Positions 37,401 through 51,968 of a stretch of 64,000 bases of DNA are shown here, piece by piece. A program made the position numbers and the translations under genes. This DNA comes from Synchiropus splendidus (lineage: Eukaryota > Chordata > Actinopteri > Syngnathiformes > Callionymidae): NCBI RefSeq assembly GCF_027744825.2, contig NW_026527086.1, forward strand, positions 140,235 through 204,234. Direction: 5' to 3'. A model generated the notes under the pieces. It was not told the DNA's origin, searched no databases, and was given only the letters and a program-made list of their open reading frames with translations. The first letter of the stretch is position 1; each line of letters opens with the position of its first letter.

Positions 37401-40400
37401 CCTGAAAAGTTATGGCACAATGCACAAAAACGCTTTTCAGCCTGAGATAAGGTGGGTTTCGGAACGCCAAACATAAAAGTGTTGATAACTTTCGAAAAAC
37501 ACTTCAGAGAGCTTAGATTTGATGTGCACCTACTAGAAAGACCCTTTCTGCTATAGTGGGAGGTTAAAATTTCATGTTCTGAAGCTTCCCTGAAAAGTTA
37601 TGGCACAATGCGTAAAAACGCTTTTCAGCCTGAGATAAGGTGGGTTTCGGAACGCCAAACATAAAAGTGTTGATAACTTTCGAAAAACAATTCAGAGAGC
37701 TTAGATTTGATGTGCACCTACTAGAAAGACCCTTTCTGCTATAGTGGGAGGTTAAAATTTCATGTTCTGAAGCTTCCCTGAAAAGTTATGGCACAATGCG
37801 TAAAAACGCTTTTCAGCCTGAGATAAGGTGGGTTTCGGAACGCCAAACATAAAAGTGTTGATAACTTTGGAAAAACACTTCAGACAGTTTAGATTTGATG
37901 TGCAACTACTAGAAAGACCCTTTCTGCTATAGTGGGAGGTTAAAATTTCATGTTCTGAAGCTTTCCTGAAAAGTTATGGCACAATGCACAAAAACGCTTT
38001 TCAGCCTGAGATAAGGTGGGTTTCGGAACGCCAAACATAAAAGTGTTGATAACTTTTGAAAAACACTTCAGACAGCTTAGATTTGATGTGCAACTACTAG
38101 AAAGACCCTTTCTGCTATAGTGGGAGGTTAAAATTTCATGTTCTGAAGCTTCCCTGAAAAGTTATGGCACAATGCACAAAAACGCTTTTCAGCCTGAGAT
38201 AAGGTGGGTTTCGGAACGCCAAACATAAAAGTGTTGATAACTTTGGAAAAACACTTCAGACAGTTTAGATTTGATGTGCAACTACTAGAAAGACCCTTTC
38301 TGCTATAGTGGGAGGTTAAAATTTCATGTTCTGAAGCTTCCCTGAAAAGTTATGGCACAATGCACAAAAACGCTTTTCAGCCTGAGATAAGGTGGGTTTC
38401 GGAACGCCAAACATAAAAGTGTTGATAACTTTGGAAAAACACTTCAGACAGTTTAGATTTGATGTGCAACTACTAGAAAGACCCTTTCTGCTATAGTGGG
38501 AGGTTAAAATTTCATGTTCTGAAGCTTCCCTGAAAAGTTATGGCACAATGCACAAAAACGCTTTTCAGCCTGAGATAAGGTGGGTTTCGGAACGCCAAAC
38601 ATAAAAGTGTTGATAACTTTCGAAAAACACTTCAGAGAGCTTAGATTTGATGTGCACCTACTAGAAAGACCCTTTCTGCTATAGTGGGAGGTTAAAATTT
38701 CATGTTCTGAAGCTTCCCTGAAAAGTTATGGCACAATGCGTAAAAACGCTTTTCAGCCTGAGATAAGGTGGGTTTCGGAACGCCAAACATAAAAGTGTTG
38801 ATAACTTTGGAAAAACACTTCAGACAGTTTAGATTTGATGTGCAACTACTAGAAAGACCCTTTCTGCTATAGTGGGAGGTTAAAATTTCATGTTCTGAAG
38901 CTTTCCTGAAAAGTTATGGCACAATGCACAAAAACGCTTTTCAGCCTGAGATAAGGTGGGTTTCGGAACGCCAAACATAAAAGTGTTGATAACTTTGGAA
39001 AAACACTTCAGACAGTTTAGATTTGATGTGCAACTACTAGAAAGACCCTTTCTGCTATAGTGGGAGGTTAAAATTTCATGTTCTGAAGCTTTCCTGAAAA
39101 GTTATGGCACAATGCACAAAAACGCTTTTCAGCCTGAGATAAGGTGGGTTTCGGAACGCCAAACATAAAAGTGTTGATAACTTTTGAAAAACACTTCAGA
39201 CAGCTTAGATTTGATGTGCAACTACTAGAAAGACCCTTTCTGCTATAGTGGGAGGTTAAAATTTCATGTTCTGAAGCTTCCCTGAAAAGTTATGGCACAA
39301 TGCACAAAAACGCTTTTCAGCCTGAGATAAGGTGGGTTTCGGAACGCCAAACATAAAAGTGTTGATAACTTTGGAAAAACACTTCAGACAGTTTAGATTT
39401 GATGTGCAACTACTAGAAAGACCCTTTCTGCTATAGTGGGAGGTTAAAATTTCATGTTCTGAAGCTTCCCTGAAAAGTTATGGCACAATGCGTAAAAACG
39501 CTTTTCAGCCTGAGATAAGGTGGGTTTCGGAACGCCAAACATAAAAGTGTTGATAACTTTGGAAAAACACTTCAGACAGTTTAGATTTGATGTGCAACTA
39601 CTAGAAAGACCCTTTCTGCTATAGTGGGAGGTTAAAATTTCATGTTCTGAAGCTTTCCTGAAAAGTTATGGCACAATGCACAAAAACGCTTTTCAGCCTG
39701 AGATAAGGTGGGTTTCGGAACGCCAAACATAAAAGTGTTGATAACTTTTGAAAAACACTTCAGACAGCTTAGATTTGATGTGCAACTACTAGAAAGACCC
39801 TTTCTGCTATAGTGGGAGGTTAAAATTTCATGTTCTGAAGCTTCCCTGAAAAGTTATGGCACAATGCACAAAAACGCTTTTCAGCCTGAGATAAGGTGGG
39901 TTTCGGAACGCCAAACATAAAAGTGTTGATAACTTTGGAAAAACACTTCAGACAGTTTAGATTTGATGTGCAACTACTAGAAAGACCCTTTCTGCTATAG
40001 TGGGAGGTTAAAATTTCATGTTCTGAAGCTTCCCTGAAAAGTTATGGCACAATGCACAAAAACGCTTTTCAGCCTGAGATAAGGTGGGTTTCGGAACGCC
40101 AAACATAAAAGTGTTGATAACTTTCGAAAAACACTTCAGAGAGCTTAGATTTGATGTGCACCTACTAGAAAGACCCTTTCTGCTATAGTGGGAGGTTAAA
40201 ATTTCATGTTCTGAAGCTTCCCTGAAAAGTTATGGCACAATGCGTAAAAACGCTTTTCAGCCTGAGATAAGGTGGGTTTCGGAACGCCAAACATAAAAGT
40301 GCTGATAACTTTGGAAAAACACTTCAGACAGTTTAGATTTGATGTGCAACTACTAGAAAGACCCTTTCTGCTATAGTGGGAGGTTAAAATTTCATGTTCT

Positions 40401-41922
40401 GAAGCTTTCCTGAAAAGTTATGGCACAATGCACAAAAACGCTTTTCAGCCTGAGATAAGGTGGGTTTCGGAACGCCAAACATAAAAGTGTTGATAACTTT
40501 TGAAAAACACTTCAGACAGCTTAGATTTGATGTGCAACTACTAGAAAGACCCTTTCTGCTATAGTGGGAGGTTAAAATTTCATGTTCTGAAGCTTCCCTG
40601 AAAAGTTATGGCACAATGCACAAAAACGCTTTTCAGCCTGAGATAAGGTGGGTTTCGGAACGCCAAACATAAAAGTGTTGATAACTTTGGAAAAACACTT
40701 CAGACAGTTTAGATTTGATGTGCAACTACTAGAAAGACCCTTTCTGCTATAGTGGGAGGTTAAAATTTCATGTTCTGAAGCTTCCCTGAAAAGTTATGGC
40801 ACAATGCACAAAAACGCTTTTCAGCCTGAGATAAGGTGGGTTTCGGAACGCCAAACATAAAAGTGTTGATAACTTTGGAAAAACACTTCAGACAGTTTAG
40901 ATTTGATGTGCAACTACTAGAAAGACCCTTTCTGCTATAGTGGGAGGTTAAAATTTCATGTTCTGAAGCTTCCCTGAAAAGTTATGGCACAATGCACAAA
41001 AACGCTTTTCAGCCTGAGATAAGGTGGGTTTCGGAACGCCAAACATAAAAGTGTTGATAACTTTGGAAAAACACTTCAGACAGTTTAGATTTGATGTGCA
41101 ACTACTAGAAAGACCGTTTCTGCTATAGTGGGAGGTTAAAATTTCATGTTCTGAAGCTTCCCTGAAAAGTTATGGCACAATGCACAAAAACGCTTTTCAG
41201 CCTGAGATAAGGTGGGTTTCGGAACGCCAAACATAAAAGTGTTGATAACTTTTGAAAAACACTTCAGACAGCTTAGATTTGATGTGCAACTACTAGAAAG
41301 ACCCTTTCTGCTATAGTGGGAGGTTAAAATTTCATGTTCTGAAGCTTCCCTGAAAAGTTATGGCACAATGCACAAAAACGCTTTTCAGCCTGAGATAAGG
41401 TGGGTTTCGGAACGCCAAACATAAAAGTGTTGATAACTTTGGAAAAACACTTCAGACAGTTTAGATTTGATGTGCAACTACTAGAAAGACCCTTTCTGCT
41501 ATAGTGGGAGGTTAAAATTTCATGTTCTGAAGCTTCCCTGAAAAGTTATGGCACAATGCGTAAAAACGCTTTTCAGCCTGAGATAAGGTGGGTTTCGGAA
41601 CGCCAAACATAAAAGTGTTGATAACTTTGGAAAAACACTTCAGACAGTTTAGATTTGATGTGCAACTACTAGAAAGACCCTTTCTGCTATAGTGGGAGGT
41701 TAAAATTTCATGTTCTGAAGCTTTCCTGAAAAGTTATGGCACAATGCACAAAAACGCTTTTCAGCCTGAGATAAGGTGGGTTTCGGAACGCCAAACATAA
41801 AAGTGTTGATAACTTTTGAAAAACACTTCAGACAGCTTAGAATTGATGTGCAACTACTAGAAAGACCCTTTCTGCTATAGTGGGAGGTTAAAATTTCATG
41901 TTCTGAAGCTTCCCTGAAAAGT
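34403..41922. repeat. Junction region between the left and right array domains
   Basis: Monomers 184-223 are ordinary satellite with more private point changes than the flanks: T at 34909 (aaagtccc), A35012, C35125, C35900, T36520 and G41116. Monomer 201 (37599-37786) combines a GT start with a type C body and aaacaattc. This combination recurs at monomers 234 and 298 but was not seen further left. Confidence 0.65.
35531..36846. repeat. Seven-monomer block repeated at a 25-monomer offset, copy 2
   Basis: Monomers 190-196 match 165-171. Private changes include C35900 (tcctcaaaag in place of tcctgaaaag) and T36520 (ggtgggtttt). Confidence 0.78.
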
Positions 41923-44900
41923 TATGGCACAATGCACAAAAACGCTTTTCAGCCTGAGATAAGGTGGGTTTCGGAACGCCAAACATAAAAGTGTTGATAA
42001 CTTTGGAAAAACACTTCAGACAGTTTAGATTTGATGTGCAACTACTAGAAAGACCCTTTCTGCTATAGTGGGAGGTTAAAATTTCATGTTCTGAAGCTTC
42101 CCTGAAAAGTTATGGCACAATGCGTAAAAACGCTTTTCAGCCTGAGATAAGGTGGGTTTCGGAACGCCAAACATAAAAGTGTTGATAACTTTGGAAAAAC
42201 ACTTCAGACAGTTTAGATTTGATGTGCAACTACTAGAAAGACCCTTTCTGCTATAGTGGGAGGTTAAAATTTCATGTTCTGAAGCTTTCCTGAAAAGTTA
42301 TGGCACAATGCACAAAAACGCTTTTCAGCCTGAGATAAGGTGGGTTTCGGAACGCCAAACATAAAAGTGTTGATAACTTTTGAAAAACACTTCAGACAGC
42401 TTAGAATTGATGTGCAACTACTAGAAAGACCCTTTCTGCTATAGTGGGAGGTTAAAATTTCATGTTCTGAAGCTTCCCTGAAAAGTTATGGCACAATGCA
42501 CAAAAACGCTTTTCAGCCTGAGATAAGGTGGGTTTCGGAACGCCAAACATAAAAGTGTTGATAACTTTGGAAAAACACTTCAGACAGTTTAGATTTGATG
42601 TGCAACTACTAGAAAGACCCTTTCTGCTATAGTGGGAGGTTAAAATTTCATGTTCTGAAGCTTCCCTGAAAAGTTATGGCACAATGCACAAAAACGCTTT
42701 TCAGCCTGAGATAAGGTGGGTTTCGGAACGCCAAACATAAAAGTGTTGATAACTTTCGAAAAACACTTCAGAGAGCTTAGATTTGATGTGCACCTACTAG
42801 AAAGACCCTTTCTGCTATAGTGGGAGGTTAAAATTTCATGTTCTGAAGCTTCCCTGAAAAGTTATGGCACAATGCGTAAAAACGCTTTTCAGCCTGAGAT
42901 AAGGTGGGTTTCGGAACGCCAAACATAAAAGTGTTGATAACTTTGGAAAAACACTTCAGACAGTTTAGATTTGATGTGCAACTACTAGAAAGACCCTTTC
43001 TGCTATAGTGGGAGGTTAAAATTTCATGTTCTGAAGCTTTCCTGAAAAGTTATGGCACAATGCACAAAAACGCTTTTCAGCCTGAGATAAGGTGGGTTTC
43101 GGAACGCCAAACATAAAAGTGTTGATAACTTTGGAAAAACACTTCAGACAGTTTAGATTTGATGTGCAACTACTAGAAAGACCCTTTCTGCTATAGTGGG
43201 AGGTTAAAATTTCATGTTCTGAAGCTTTCCTGAAAAGTTATGGCACAATGCACAAAAACGCTTTTCAGCCTGAGATAAGGTGGGTTTCGGAACGCCAAAC
43301 ATAAAAGTGTTGATAACTTTGGAAAAACACTTCAGACAGTTTAGATTTGATGTGCAACTACTAGAAAGACCCTTTCTGCTATAGTGGGAGGTTAAAATTT
43401 CATGTTCTGAAGCTTTCCTGAAAAGTTATGGCACAATGCACAAAAACGCTTTTCAGCCTGAGATAAGGTGGGTTTCGGAACGCCAAACATAAAAGTGTTG
43501 ATAACTTTTGAAAAACACTTCAGACAGCTTAGATTTGATGTGCAACTACTAGAAAGACCCTTTCTGCTATAGTGGGAGGTTAAAATTTCATGTTCTGAAG
43601 CTTCCCTGAAAAGTTATGGCACAATGCACAAAAACGCTTTTCAGCCTGAGATAAGGTGGGTTTCGGAACGCCAAACATAAAAGTGTTGATAACTTTCGAA
43701 AAACACTTCAGAGAGCTTAGATTTGATGTGCACCTACTAGAAAGACCCTTTCTGCTATAGTGGGAGGTTAAAATTTCATGTTCTGAAGCTTCCCTGAAAA
43801 GTTATGGCACAATGCGTAAAAACGCTTTTCAGCCTGAGATAAGGTGGGTTTCGGAACGCCAAACATAAAAGTGTTGATAACTTTCGAAAAACAATTCAGA
43901 GAGCTTAGATTTGATGTGCACCTACTAGAAAGACCCTTTCTGCTATAGTGGGAGGTTAAAATTTCATGTTCTGAAGCTTCCCTGAAAAGTTATGGCACAA
44001 TGCGTAAAAACGCTTTTCAGCCTGAGATAAGGTGGGTTTCGGAACGCCAAACATAAAAGTGTTGATAACTTTGGAAAAACACTTCAGACAGTTTAGATTT
44101 GATGTGCAACTACTAGAAAGACCCTTTCTGCTATAGTGGGAGGTTAAAATTTCATGTTCTGAAGCTTTCCTGAAAAGTTATGGCACAATGCACAAAAACG
44201 CTTTTCAGCCTGAGATAAGGTGGGTTTCGGAACGCCAAACATAAAAGTGTTGATAACTTTTGAAAAACACTTCAGACAGCTTAGATTTGATGTGCAACTA
44301 CTAGAAAGACCCTTTCTGCTATAGTGGGAGGTTAAAATTTCATGTTCTGAAGCTTCCCTGAAAAGTTATGGCACAATGCACAAAAACGCTTTTCAGCCTG
44401 AGATAAGGTGGGTTTCGGAACGCCAAACATAAAAGTGTTGATAACTTTGGAAAAACACTTCAGACAGTTTAGATTTGATGTGCAACTACTAGAAAGACCC
44501 TTTCTGCTATAGTGGGAGGTTAAAATTTCATGTTCTGAAGCTTCCCTGAAAAGTTATGGCACAATGCACAAAAACGCTTTTCAGCCTGAGATAAGGTGGG
44601 TTTCGGAACGCCAAACATAAAAGTGTTGATAACTTTGGAAAAACACTTCAGACAGTTTAGATTTGATGTGCAACTACTAGAAAGACCCTTTCTGCTATAG
44701 TGGGAGGTTAAAATTTCATGTTCTGAAGCTTCCCTGAAAAGTTATGGCACAATGCACAAAAACGCTTTTCAGCCTGAGATAAGGTGGGTTTCGGAACGCC
44801 AAACATAAAAGTGTTGATAACTTTCGAAAAACACTTCAGAGAGCTTAGATTTGATGTGCACCTACTAGAAAGACCCTTTCTGCTATAGTGGGAGGTTAAA

Positions 44901-47900
44901 ATTTCATGTTCTGAAGCTTCCCTGAAAAGTTATGGCACAATGCGTAAAAACGCTTTTCAGCCTGAGATAAGGTGGGTTTCGGAACGCCAAACATAAAAGT
45001 GTTGATAACTTTGGAAAAACACTTCAGACAGTTTAGATTTGATGTGCAACTACTAGAAAGACCCTTTCTGCTATAGTGGGAGGTTAAAATTTCATGTTCT
45101 GAAGCTTTCCTGAAAAGTTATGGCACAATGCACAAAAACGCTTTTCAGCCTGAGATAAGGTGGGTTTCGGAACGCCAAACATAAAAGTGTTGATAACTTT
45201 GGAAAAACACTTCAGACAGTTTAGATTTGATGTGCAACTACTAGAAAGACCCTTTCTGCTATAGTGGGAGGTTAAAATTTCATGTTCTGAAGCTTTCCTG
45301 AAAAGTTATGGCACAATGCACAAAAACGCTTTTCAGCCTGAGATAAGGTGGGTTTCGGAACGCCAAACATAAAAGTGTTGATAACTTTTGAAAAACACTT
45401 CAGACAGCTTAGATTTGATGTGCAACTACTAGAAAGACCCTTTCTGCTATAGTGGGAGGTTAAAATTTCATGTTCTGAAGCTTCCCTGAAAAGTTATGGC
45501 ACAATGCACAAAAACGCTTTTCAGCCTGAGATAAGGTGGGTTTCGGAACGCCAAACATAAAAGTGTTGATAACTTTGGAAAAACACTTCAGACAGTTTAG
45601 ATTTGATGTGCAACTACTAGAAAGACCCTTTCTGCTATAGTGGGAGGTTAAAATTTCATGTTCTGAAGCTTCCCTGAAAAGTTATGGCACAATGCGTAAA
45701 AACGCTTTTCAGCCTGAGATAAGGTGGGTTTCGGAACGCCAAACATAAAAGTGTTGATAACTTTGGAAAAACACTTCAGACAGTTTAGATTTGATGTGCA
45801 ACTACTAGAAAGACCCTTTCTGCTATAGTGGGAGGTTAAAATTTCATGTTCTGAAGCTTCCCTGAAAAGTTATGGCACAATGCACAAAAACGCTTTTCAG
45901 CCTGAGATAAGGTGGGTTTCGGAACGCCAAACATAAAAGTGTTGATAACTTTCGAAAAACACTTCAGAGAGCTTAGATTTGATGTGCACCTACTAGAAAG
46001 ACCCTTTCTGCTATAGTGGGAGGTTAAAATTTCATGTTCTGAAGCTTCCCTGAAAAGTTATGGCACAATGCGTAAAAACGCTTTTCAGCCTGAGATAAGG
46101 TGGGTTTCGGAACGCCAAACATAAAAGTGCTGATAACTTTGGAAAAACACTTCAGACAGTTTAGATTTGATGTGCAACTACTAGAAAGACCCTTTCTGCT
46201 ATAGTGGGAGGTTAAAATTTCATGTTCTGAAGCTTTCCTGAAAAGTTATGGCACAATGCACAAAAACGCTTTTCAGCCTGAGATAAGGTGGGTTTCGGAA
46301 CGCCAAACATAAAAGTGTTGATAACTTTTGAAAAACACTTCAGACAGCTTAGATTTGATGTGCAACTACTAGAAAGACCCTTTCTGCTATAGTGGGAGGT
46401 TAAAATTTCATGTTCTGAAGCTTCCCTGAAAAGTTATGGCACAATGCACAAAAACGCTTTTCAGCCTGAGATAAGGTGGGTTTCGGAACGCCAAACATAA
46501 AAGTGTTGATAACTTTGGAAAAACACTTCAGACAGTTTAGATTTGATGTGCAACTACTAGAAAGACCCTTTCTGCTATAGTGGGAGGTTAAAATTTCATG
46601 TTCTGAAGCTTCCCTGAAAAGTTATGGCACAATGCACAAAAACGCTTTTCAGCCTGAGATAAGGTGGGTTTCGGAACGCCAAACATAAAAGTGTTGATAA
46701 CTTTGGAAAAACACTTCAGACAGTTTAGATTTGATGTGCAACTACTAGAAAGACCCTTTCTGCTATAGTGGGAGGTTAAAATTTCATGTTCTGAAGCTTC
46801 CCTGAAAAGTTATGGCACAATGCACAAAAACGCTTTTCAGCCTGAGATAAGGTGGGTTTCGGAACGCCAAACATAAAAGTGTTGATAACTTTGGAAAAAC
46901 ACTTCAGACAGTTTAGATTTGATGTGCAACTACTAGAAAGACCGTTTCTGCTATAGTGGGAGGTTAAAATTTCATGTTCTGAAGCTTCCCTGAAAAGTTA
47001 TGGCACAATGCACAAAAACGCTTTTCAGCCTGAGATAAGGTGGGTTTCGGAACGCCAAACATAAAAGTGTTGATAACTTTCGAAAAACACTTCAGACAGC
47101 TTAGATTTGATGTGCACCTACTAGAAAGACCCTTTCTGCTATAGTGGGAGGTTAAAATTTCATGTTCTGAAGCTTCCCTGAAAAGTTATGGCACAATGCA
47201 CAAAAACGCTTTTCAGCCTGAGATAAGGTGGGTTTCGGAACGCCAAACATAAAAGTGTTGATAACTTTTGAAAAACACTTCAGACAGCTTAGATTTGATG
47301 TGCAACTACTAGAAAGACCCTTTCTGCTATAGTGGGAGGTTAAAATTTCATGTTCTGAAGCTTCCCTGAAAAGTTATGGCACAATGCACAAAAACGCTTT
47401 TCAGCCTGAGATAAGGTGGGTTTCGGAACGCCAAACATAAAAGTGTTGATAACTTTGGAAAAACACTTCAGACAGTTTAGATTTGATGTGCAACTACTAG
47501 AAAGACCCTTTCTGCTATAGTGGGAGGTTAAAATTTCATGTTCTGAAGCTTCCCTGAAAAGTTATGGCACAATGCGTAAAAACGCTTTTCAGCCTGAGAT
47601 AAGGTGGGTTTCGGAACGCCAAACATAAAAGTGTTGATAACTTTGGAAAAACACTTCAGACAGTTTAGATTTGATGTGCAACTACTAGAAAGACCCTTTC
47701 TGCTATAGTGGGAGGTTAAAATTTCATGTTCTGAAGCTTTCCTGAAAAGTTATGGCACAATGCACAAAAACGCTTTTCAGCCTGAGATAAGGTGGGTTTC
47801 GGAACGCCAAACATAAAAGTGTTGATAACTTTTGAAAAACACTTCAGACAGCTTAGATTTGATGTGCAACTACTAGAAAGACCCTTTCTGCTATAGTGGG

Positions 47901-50900
47901 AGGTTAAAATTTCATGTTCTGAAGCTTCCCTGAAAAGTTATGGCACAATGCACAAAAACGCTTTTCAGCCTGAGATAAGGTGGGTTTCGGAACGCCAAAC
48001 ATAAAAGTGTTGATAACTTTGGAAAAACACTTCAGACAGTTTAGATTTGATGTGCAACTACTAGAAAGACCCTTTCTGCTATAGTGGGAGGTTAAAATTT
48101 CATGTTCTGAAGCTTCCCTGAAAAGTTATGGCACAATGCACAAAAACGCTTTTCAGCCTGAGATAAGGTGGGTTTCGGAACGCCAAACATAAAAGTGTTG
48201 ATAACTTTCGAAAAACACTTCAGAGAGCTTAGATTTGATGTGCACCTACTAGAAAGACCCTTTCTGCTATAGTGGGAGGTTAAAATTTCATGTTCTGAAG
48301 CTTCCCTGAAAAGTTATGGCACAATGCGTAAAAACGCTTTTCAGCCTGAGATAAGGTGGGTTTCGGAACGCCAAACATAAAAGTGCTGATAACTTTGGAA
48401 AAACACTTCAGACAGTTTAGATTTGATGTGCAACTACTAGAAAGACCCTTTCTGCTATAGTGGGAGGTTAAAATTTCATGTTCTGAAGCTTTCCTGAAAA
48501 GTTATGGCACAATGCACAAAAACGCTTTTCAGCCTGAGATAAGGTGGGTTTCGGAACGCCAAACATAAAAGTGTTGATAACTTTTGAAAAACACTTCAGA
48601 CAGCTTAGATTTGATGTGCAACTACTAGAAAGACCCTTTCTGCTATAGTGGGAGGTTAAAATTTCATGTTCTGAAGCTTCCCTGAAAAGTTATGGCACAA
48701 TGCACAAAAACGCTTTTCAGCCTGAGATAAGGTGGGTTTCGGAACGCCAAACATAAAAGTGTTGATAACTTTGGAAAAACACTTCAGACAGTTTAGATTT
48801 GATGTGCAACTACTAGAAAGACCCTTTCTGCTATAGTGGGAGGTTAAAATTTCATGTTCTGAAGCTTCCCTGAAAAGTTATGGCACAATGCACAAAAACG
48901 CTTTTCAGCCTGAGATAAGGTGGGTTTCGGAACGCCAAACATAAAAGTGTTGATAACTTTGGAAAAACACTTCAGACAGTTTAGATTTGATGTGCAACTA
49001 CTAGAAAGACCCTTTCTGCTATAGTGGGAGGTTAAAATTTCATGTTCTGAAGCTTCCCTGAAAAGTTATGGCACAATGCACAAAAACGCTTTTCAGCCTG
49101 AGATAAGGTGGGTTTCGGAACGCCAAACATAAAAGTGTTGATAACTTTCGAAAAACACTTCAGAGAGCTTAGATTTGATGTGCACCTACTAGAAAGACCC
49201 TTTCTGCTATAGTGGGAGGTTAAAATTTCATGTTCTGAAGCTTCCCTGAAAAGTTATGGCACAATGCGTAAAAACGCTTTTCAGCCTGAGATAAGGTGGG
49301 TTTCGGAACGCCAAACATAAAAGTGTTGATAACTTTGGAAAAACACTTCAGACAGTTTAGATTTGATGTGCAACTACTAGAAAGACCCTTTCTGCTATAG
49401 TGGGAGGTTAAAATTTCATGTTCTGAAGCTTCCCTGAAAAGTTATGGCACAATGCACAAAAACGCTTTTCAGCCTGAGATAAGGTGGGTTTCGGAACGCC
49501 AAACATAAAAGTGTTAATAACTTTGGAAAAACACTTCAGACAGTTTAGATTTGATGTGCAACTACTAGAAAGACCCTTTCTGCTATAGTGGGAGGTTAAA
49601 ATTTCATGTTCTGAAGCTTCCCTGAAAAGTTATGGCACAATGCACAAAAACGCTTTTCAGCCTGAGATAAGGTGGGTTTCGGAACGCCAAACATAAAAGT
49701 GTTGATAACTTTCGAAAAACACTTCAGAGAGCTTAGATTTGATGTGCACCTACTAGAAAGACCCTTTCTGCTATAGTGGGAGGTTAAAATTTCATGTTCT
49801 GAAGCTTCCCTGAAAAGTTATGGCACAATGCGTAAAAACGCTTTTCAGCCTGAGATAAGGTGGGTTTCGGAACGCCAAACATAAAAGTGTTGATAACTTT
49901 GGAAAAACACTTCAGACAGTTTAGATTTGATGTGCAACTACTAGAAAGACCCTTTCTGCTATAGTGGGAGGTTAAAATTTCATGTTCTGAAGCTTTCCTG
50001 AAAAGTTATGGCACAATGCACAAAAACGCTTTTCAGCCTGAGATAAGGTGGGTTTCGGAACGCCAAACATAAAAGTGTTGATAACTTTTGAAAAACACTT
50101 CAGACAGCTTAGATTTGATGTGCAACTACTAGAAAGACCCTTTCTGCTATAGTGGGAGGTTAAAATTTCATGTTCTGAAGCTTCCCTGAAAAGTTATGGC
50201 ACAATGCACAAAAACGCTTTTCAGCCTGAGATAAGGTGGGTTTCGGAACGCCAAACATAAAAGTGTTGATAACTTTGGAAAAACACTTCAGACAGTTTAG
50301 ATTTGATGTGCAACTACTAGAAAGACCCTTTCTGCTATAGTGGGAGGTTAAAATTTCATGTTCTGAAGCTTCCCTGAAAAGTTATGGCACAATGCACAAA
50401 AACGCTTTTCAGCCTGAGATAAGGTGGGTTTCGGAACGCCAAACATAAAAGTGTTGATAACTTTTGAAAAACACTTCAGACAGCTTAGATTTGATGTGCA
50501 ACTACTAGAAAGACCCTTTCTGCTATAGTGGGAGGTTAAAATTTCATGTTCTGAAGCTTCCCTGAAAAGTTATGGCACAATGCACAAAAACGCTTTTCAG
50601 CCTGAGATAAGGTGGGTTTCGGAACGCCAAACATAAAAGTGTTGATAACTTTGGAAAAACACTTCAGACAGTTTAGATTTGATGTGCAACTACTAGAAAG
50701 ACCCTTTCTGCTATAGTGGGAGGTTAAAATTTCATGTTCTGAAGCTTCCCTGAAAAGTTATGGCACAATGCACAAAAACGCTTTTCAGCCTGAGATAAGG
50801 TGGGTTTCGGAACGCCAAACATAAAAGTGTTGATAACTTTCGAAAAACACTTCAGAGAGCTTAGATTTGATGTGCACCTACTAGAAAGACCCTTTCTGCT

Positions 50901-51968
50901 ATAGTGGGAGGTTAAAATTTCATGTTCTGAAGCTTCCCTGAAAAGTTATGGCACAATGCGTAAAAACGCTTTTCAGCCTGAGATAAGGTGGGTTTCGGAA
51001 CGCCAAACATAAAAGTGTTGATAACTTTGGAAAAACACTTCAGACAGCTTAGATTTGATGTGCAACTACTAGAAAGACCCTTTCTGCTATAGTGGGAGGT
51101 TAAAATTTCATGTTCTGAAGCTTCCCTGAAAAGTTATGGCACAATGCACAAAAACGCTTTTCAGCCTGAGATAAGGTGGGTTTCGGAACGCCAAACATCA
51201 AAGTGTTGATAACTTTCGAAAAACACTTCAGACAGCTTAGATTTGATGTGCACCTACTAGAAAGACCCTTTCTGCTATAGCGGGAGGTTAAAATTTCATG
51301 TTCTGAAGCTTCCCTGAAAAGTTATGGCACAATGCACAAAAACGCTTTTCAGCCTGAGATAAGGTGGGTTTCGGAACGCCAAACATAAAAGTGTTGATAA
51401 CTTTGGAAAAACACTTCAGACAGTTTAGATTTGATGTGCAACTACTAGAAAGACCCTTTCTGCTATAGTGGGAGGTTAAAATTTCATGTTCTGAAGCTTC
51501 CCTGAAAAGTTATGGCACAATGCACAAAAACGCTTTTCAGCCTGAGATAAGGTGGGTTTCGGAACGCCAAACATAAAAGTGTTAATAACTTTGGAAAAAC
51601 ACTTCAGACAGTTTAGATTTGATGTGCAACTACTAGAAAGACCCTTTCTGCTATAGTGGGAGGTTAAAATTTCATGTTCTGAAGCTTCCCTGAAAAGTTA
51701 TGGCACAATGCACAAAAACGCTTTTCAGCCTGAGATAAGGTGGGTTTCGGAACGCCAAACATAAAAGTGTTGATAACTTTCGAAAAACACTTCAGAGAGC
51801 TTAGATTTGATGTGCACCTACTAGAAAGACCCTTTCTGCTATAGTGGGAGGTTAAAATTTCATGTTCTGAAGCTTCCCTGAAAAGTTATGGCACAATGCG
51901 TAAAAACGCTTTTCAGCCTGAGATAAGGTGGGTTTCGGAACGCCAAACATAAAAGTGTTGATAACTTT
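41923..51968. repeat. 64-monomer-offset (12,032-bp) segmental duplication, copy 1
   Basis: Monomers 224-277 match monomers 288-341 type for type at an offset of 12,032 bp (64 x 188). Shared markers include aaacaattc in a GT monomer (234/298), C72 monomers (246/310 and 258/322), accgtttctg (250/314), gttaataac (264/328 and 275/339), catcaaag with tagcggg (273/337), and cttagaattg (226/290). Confidence 0.82.
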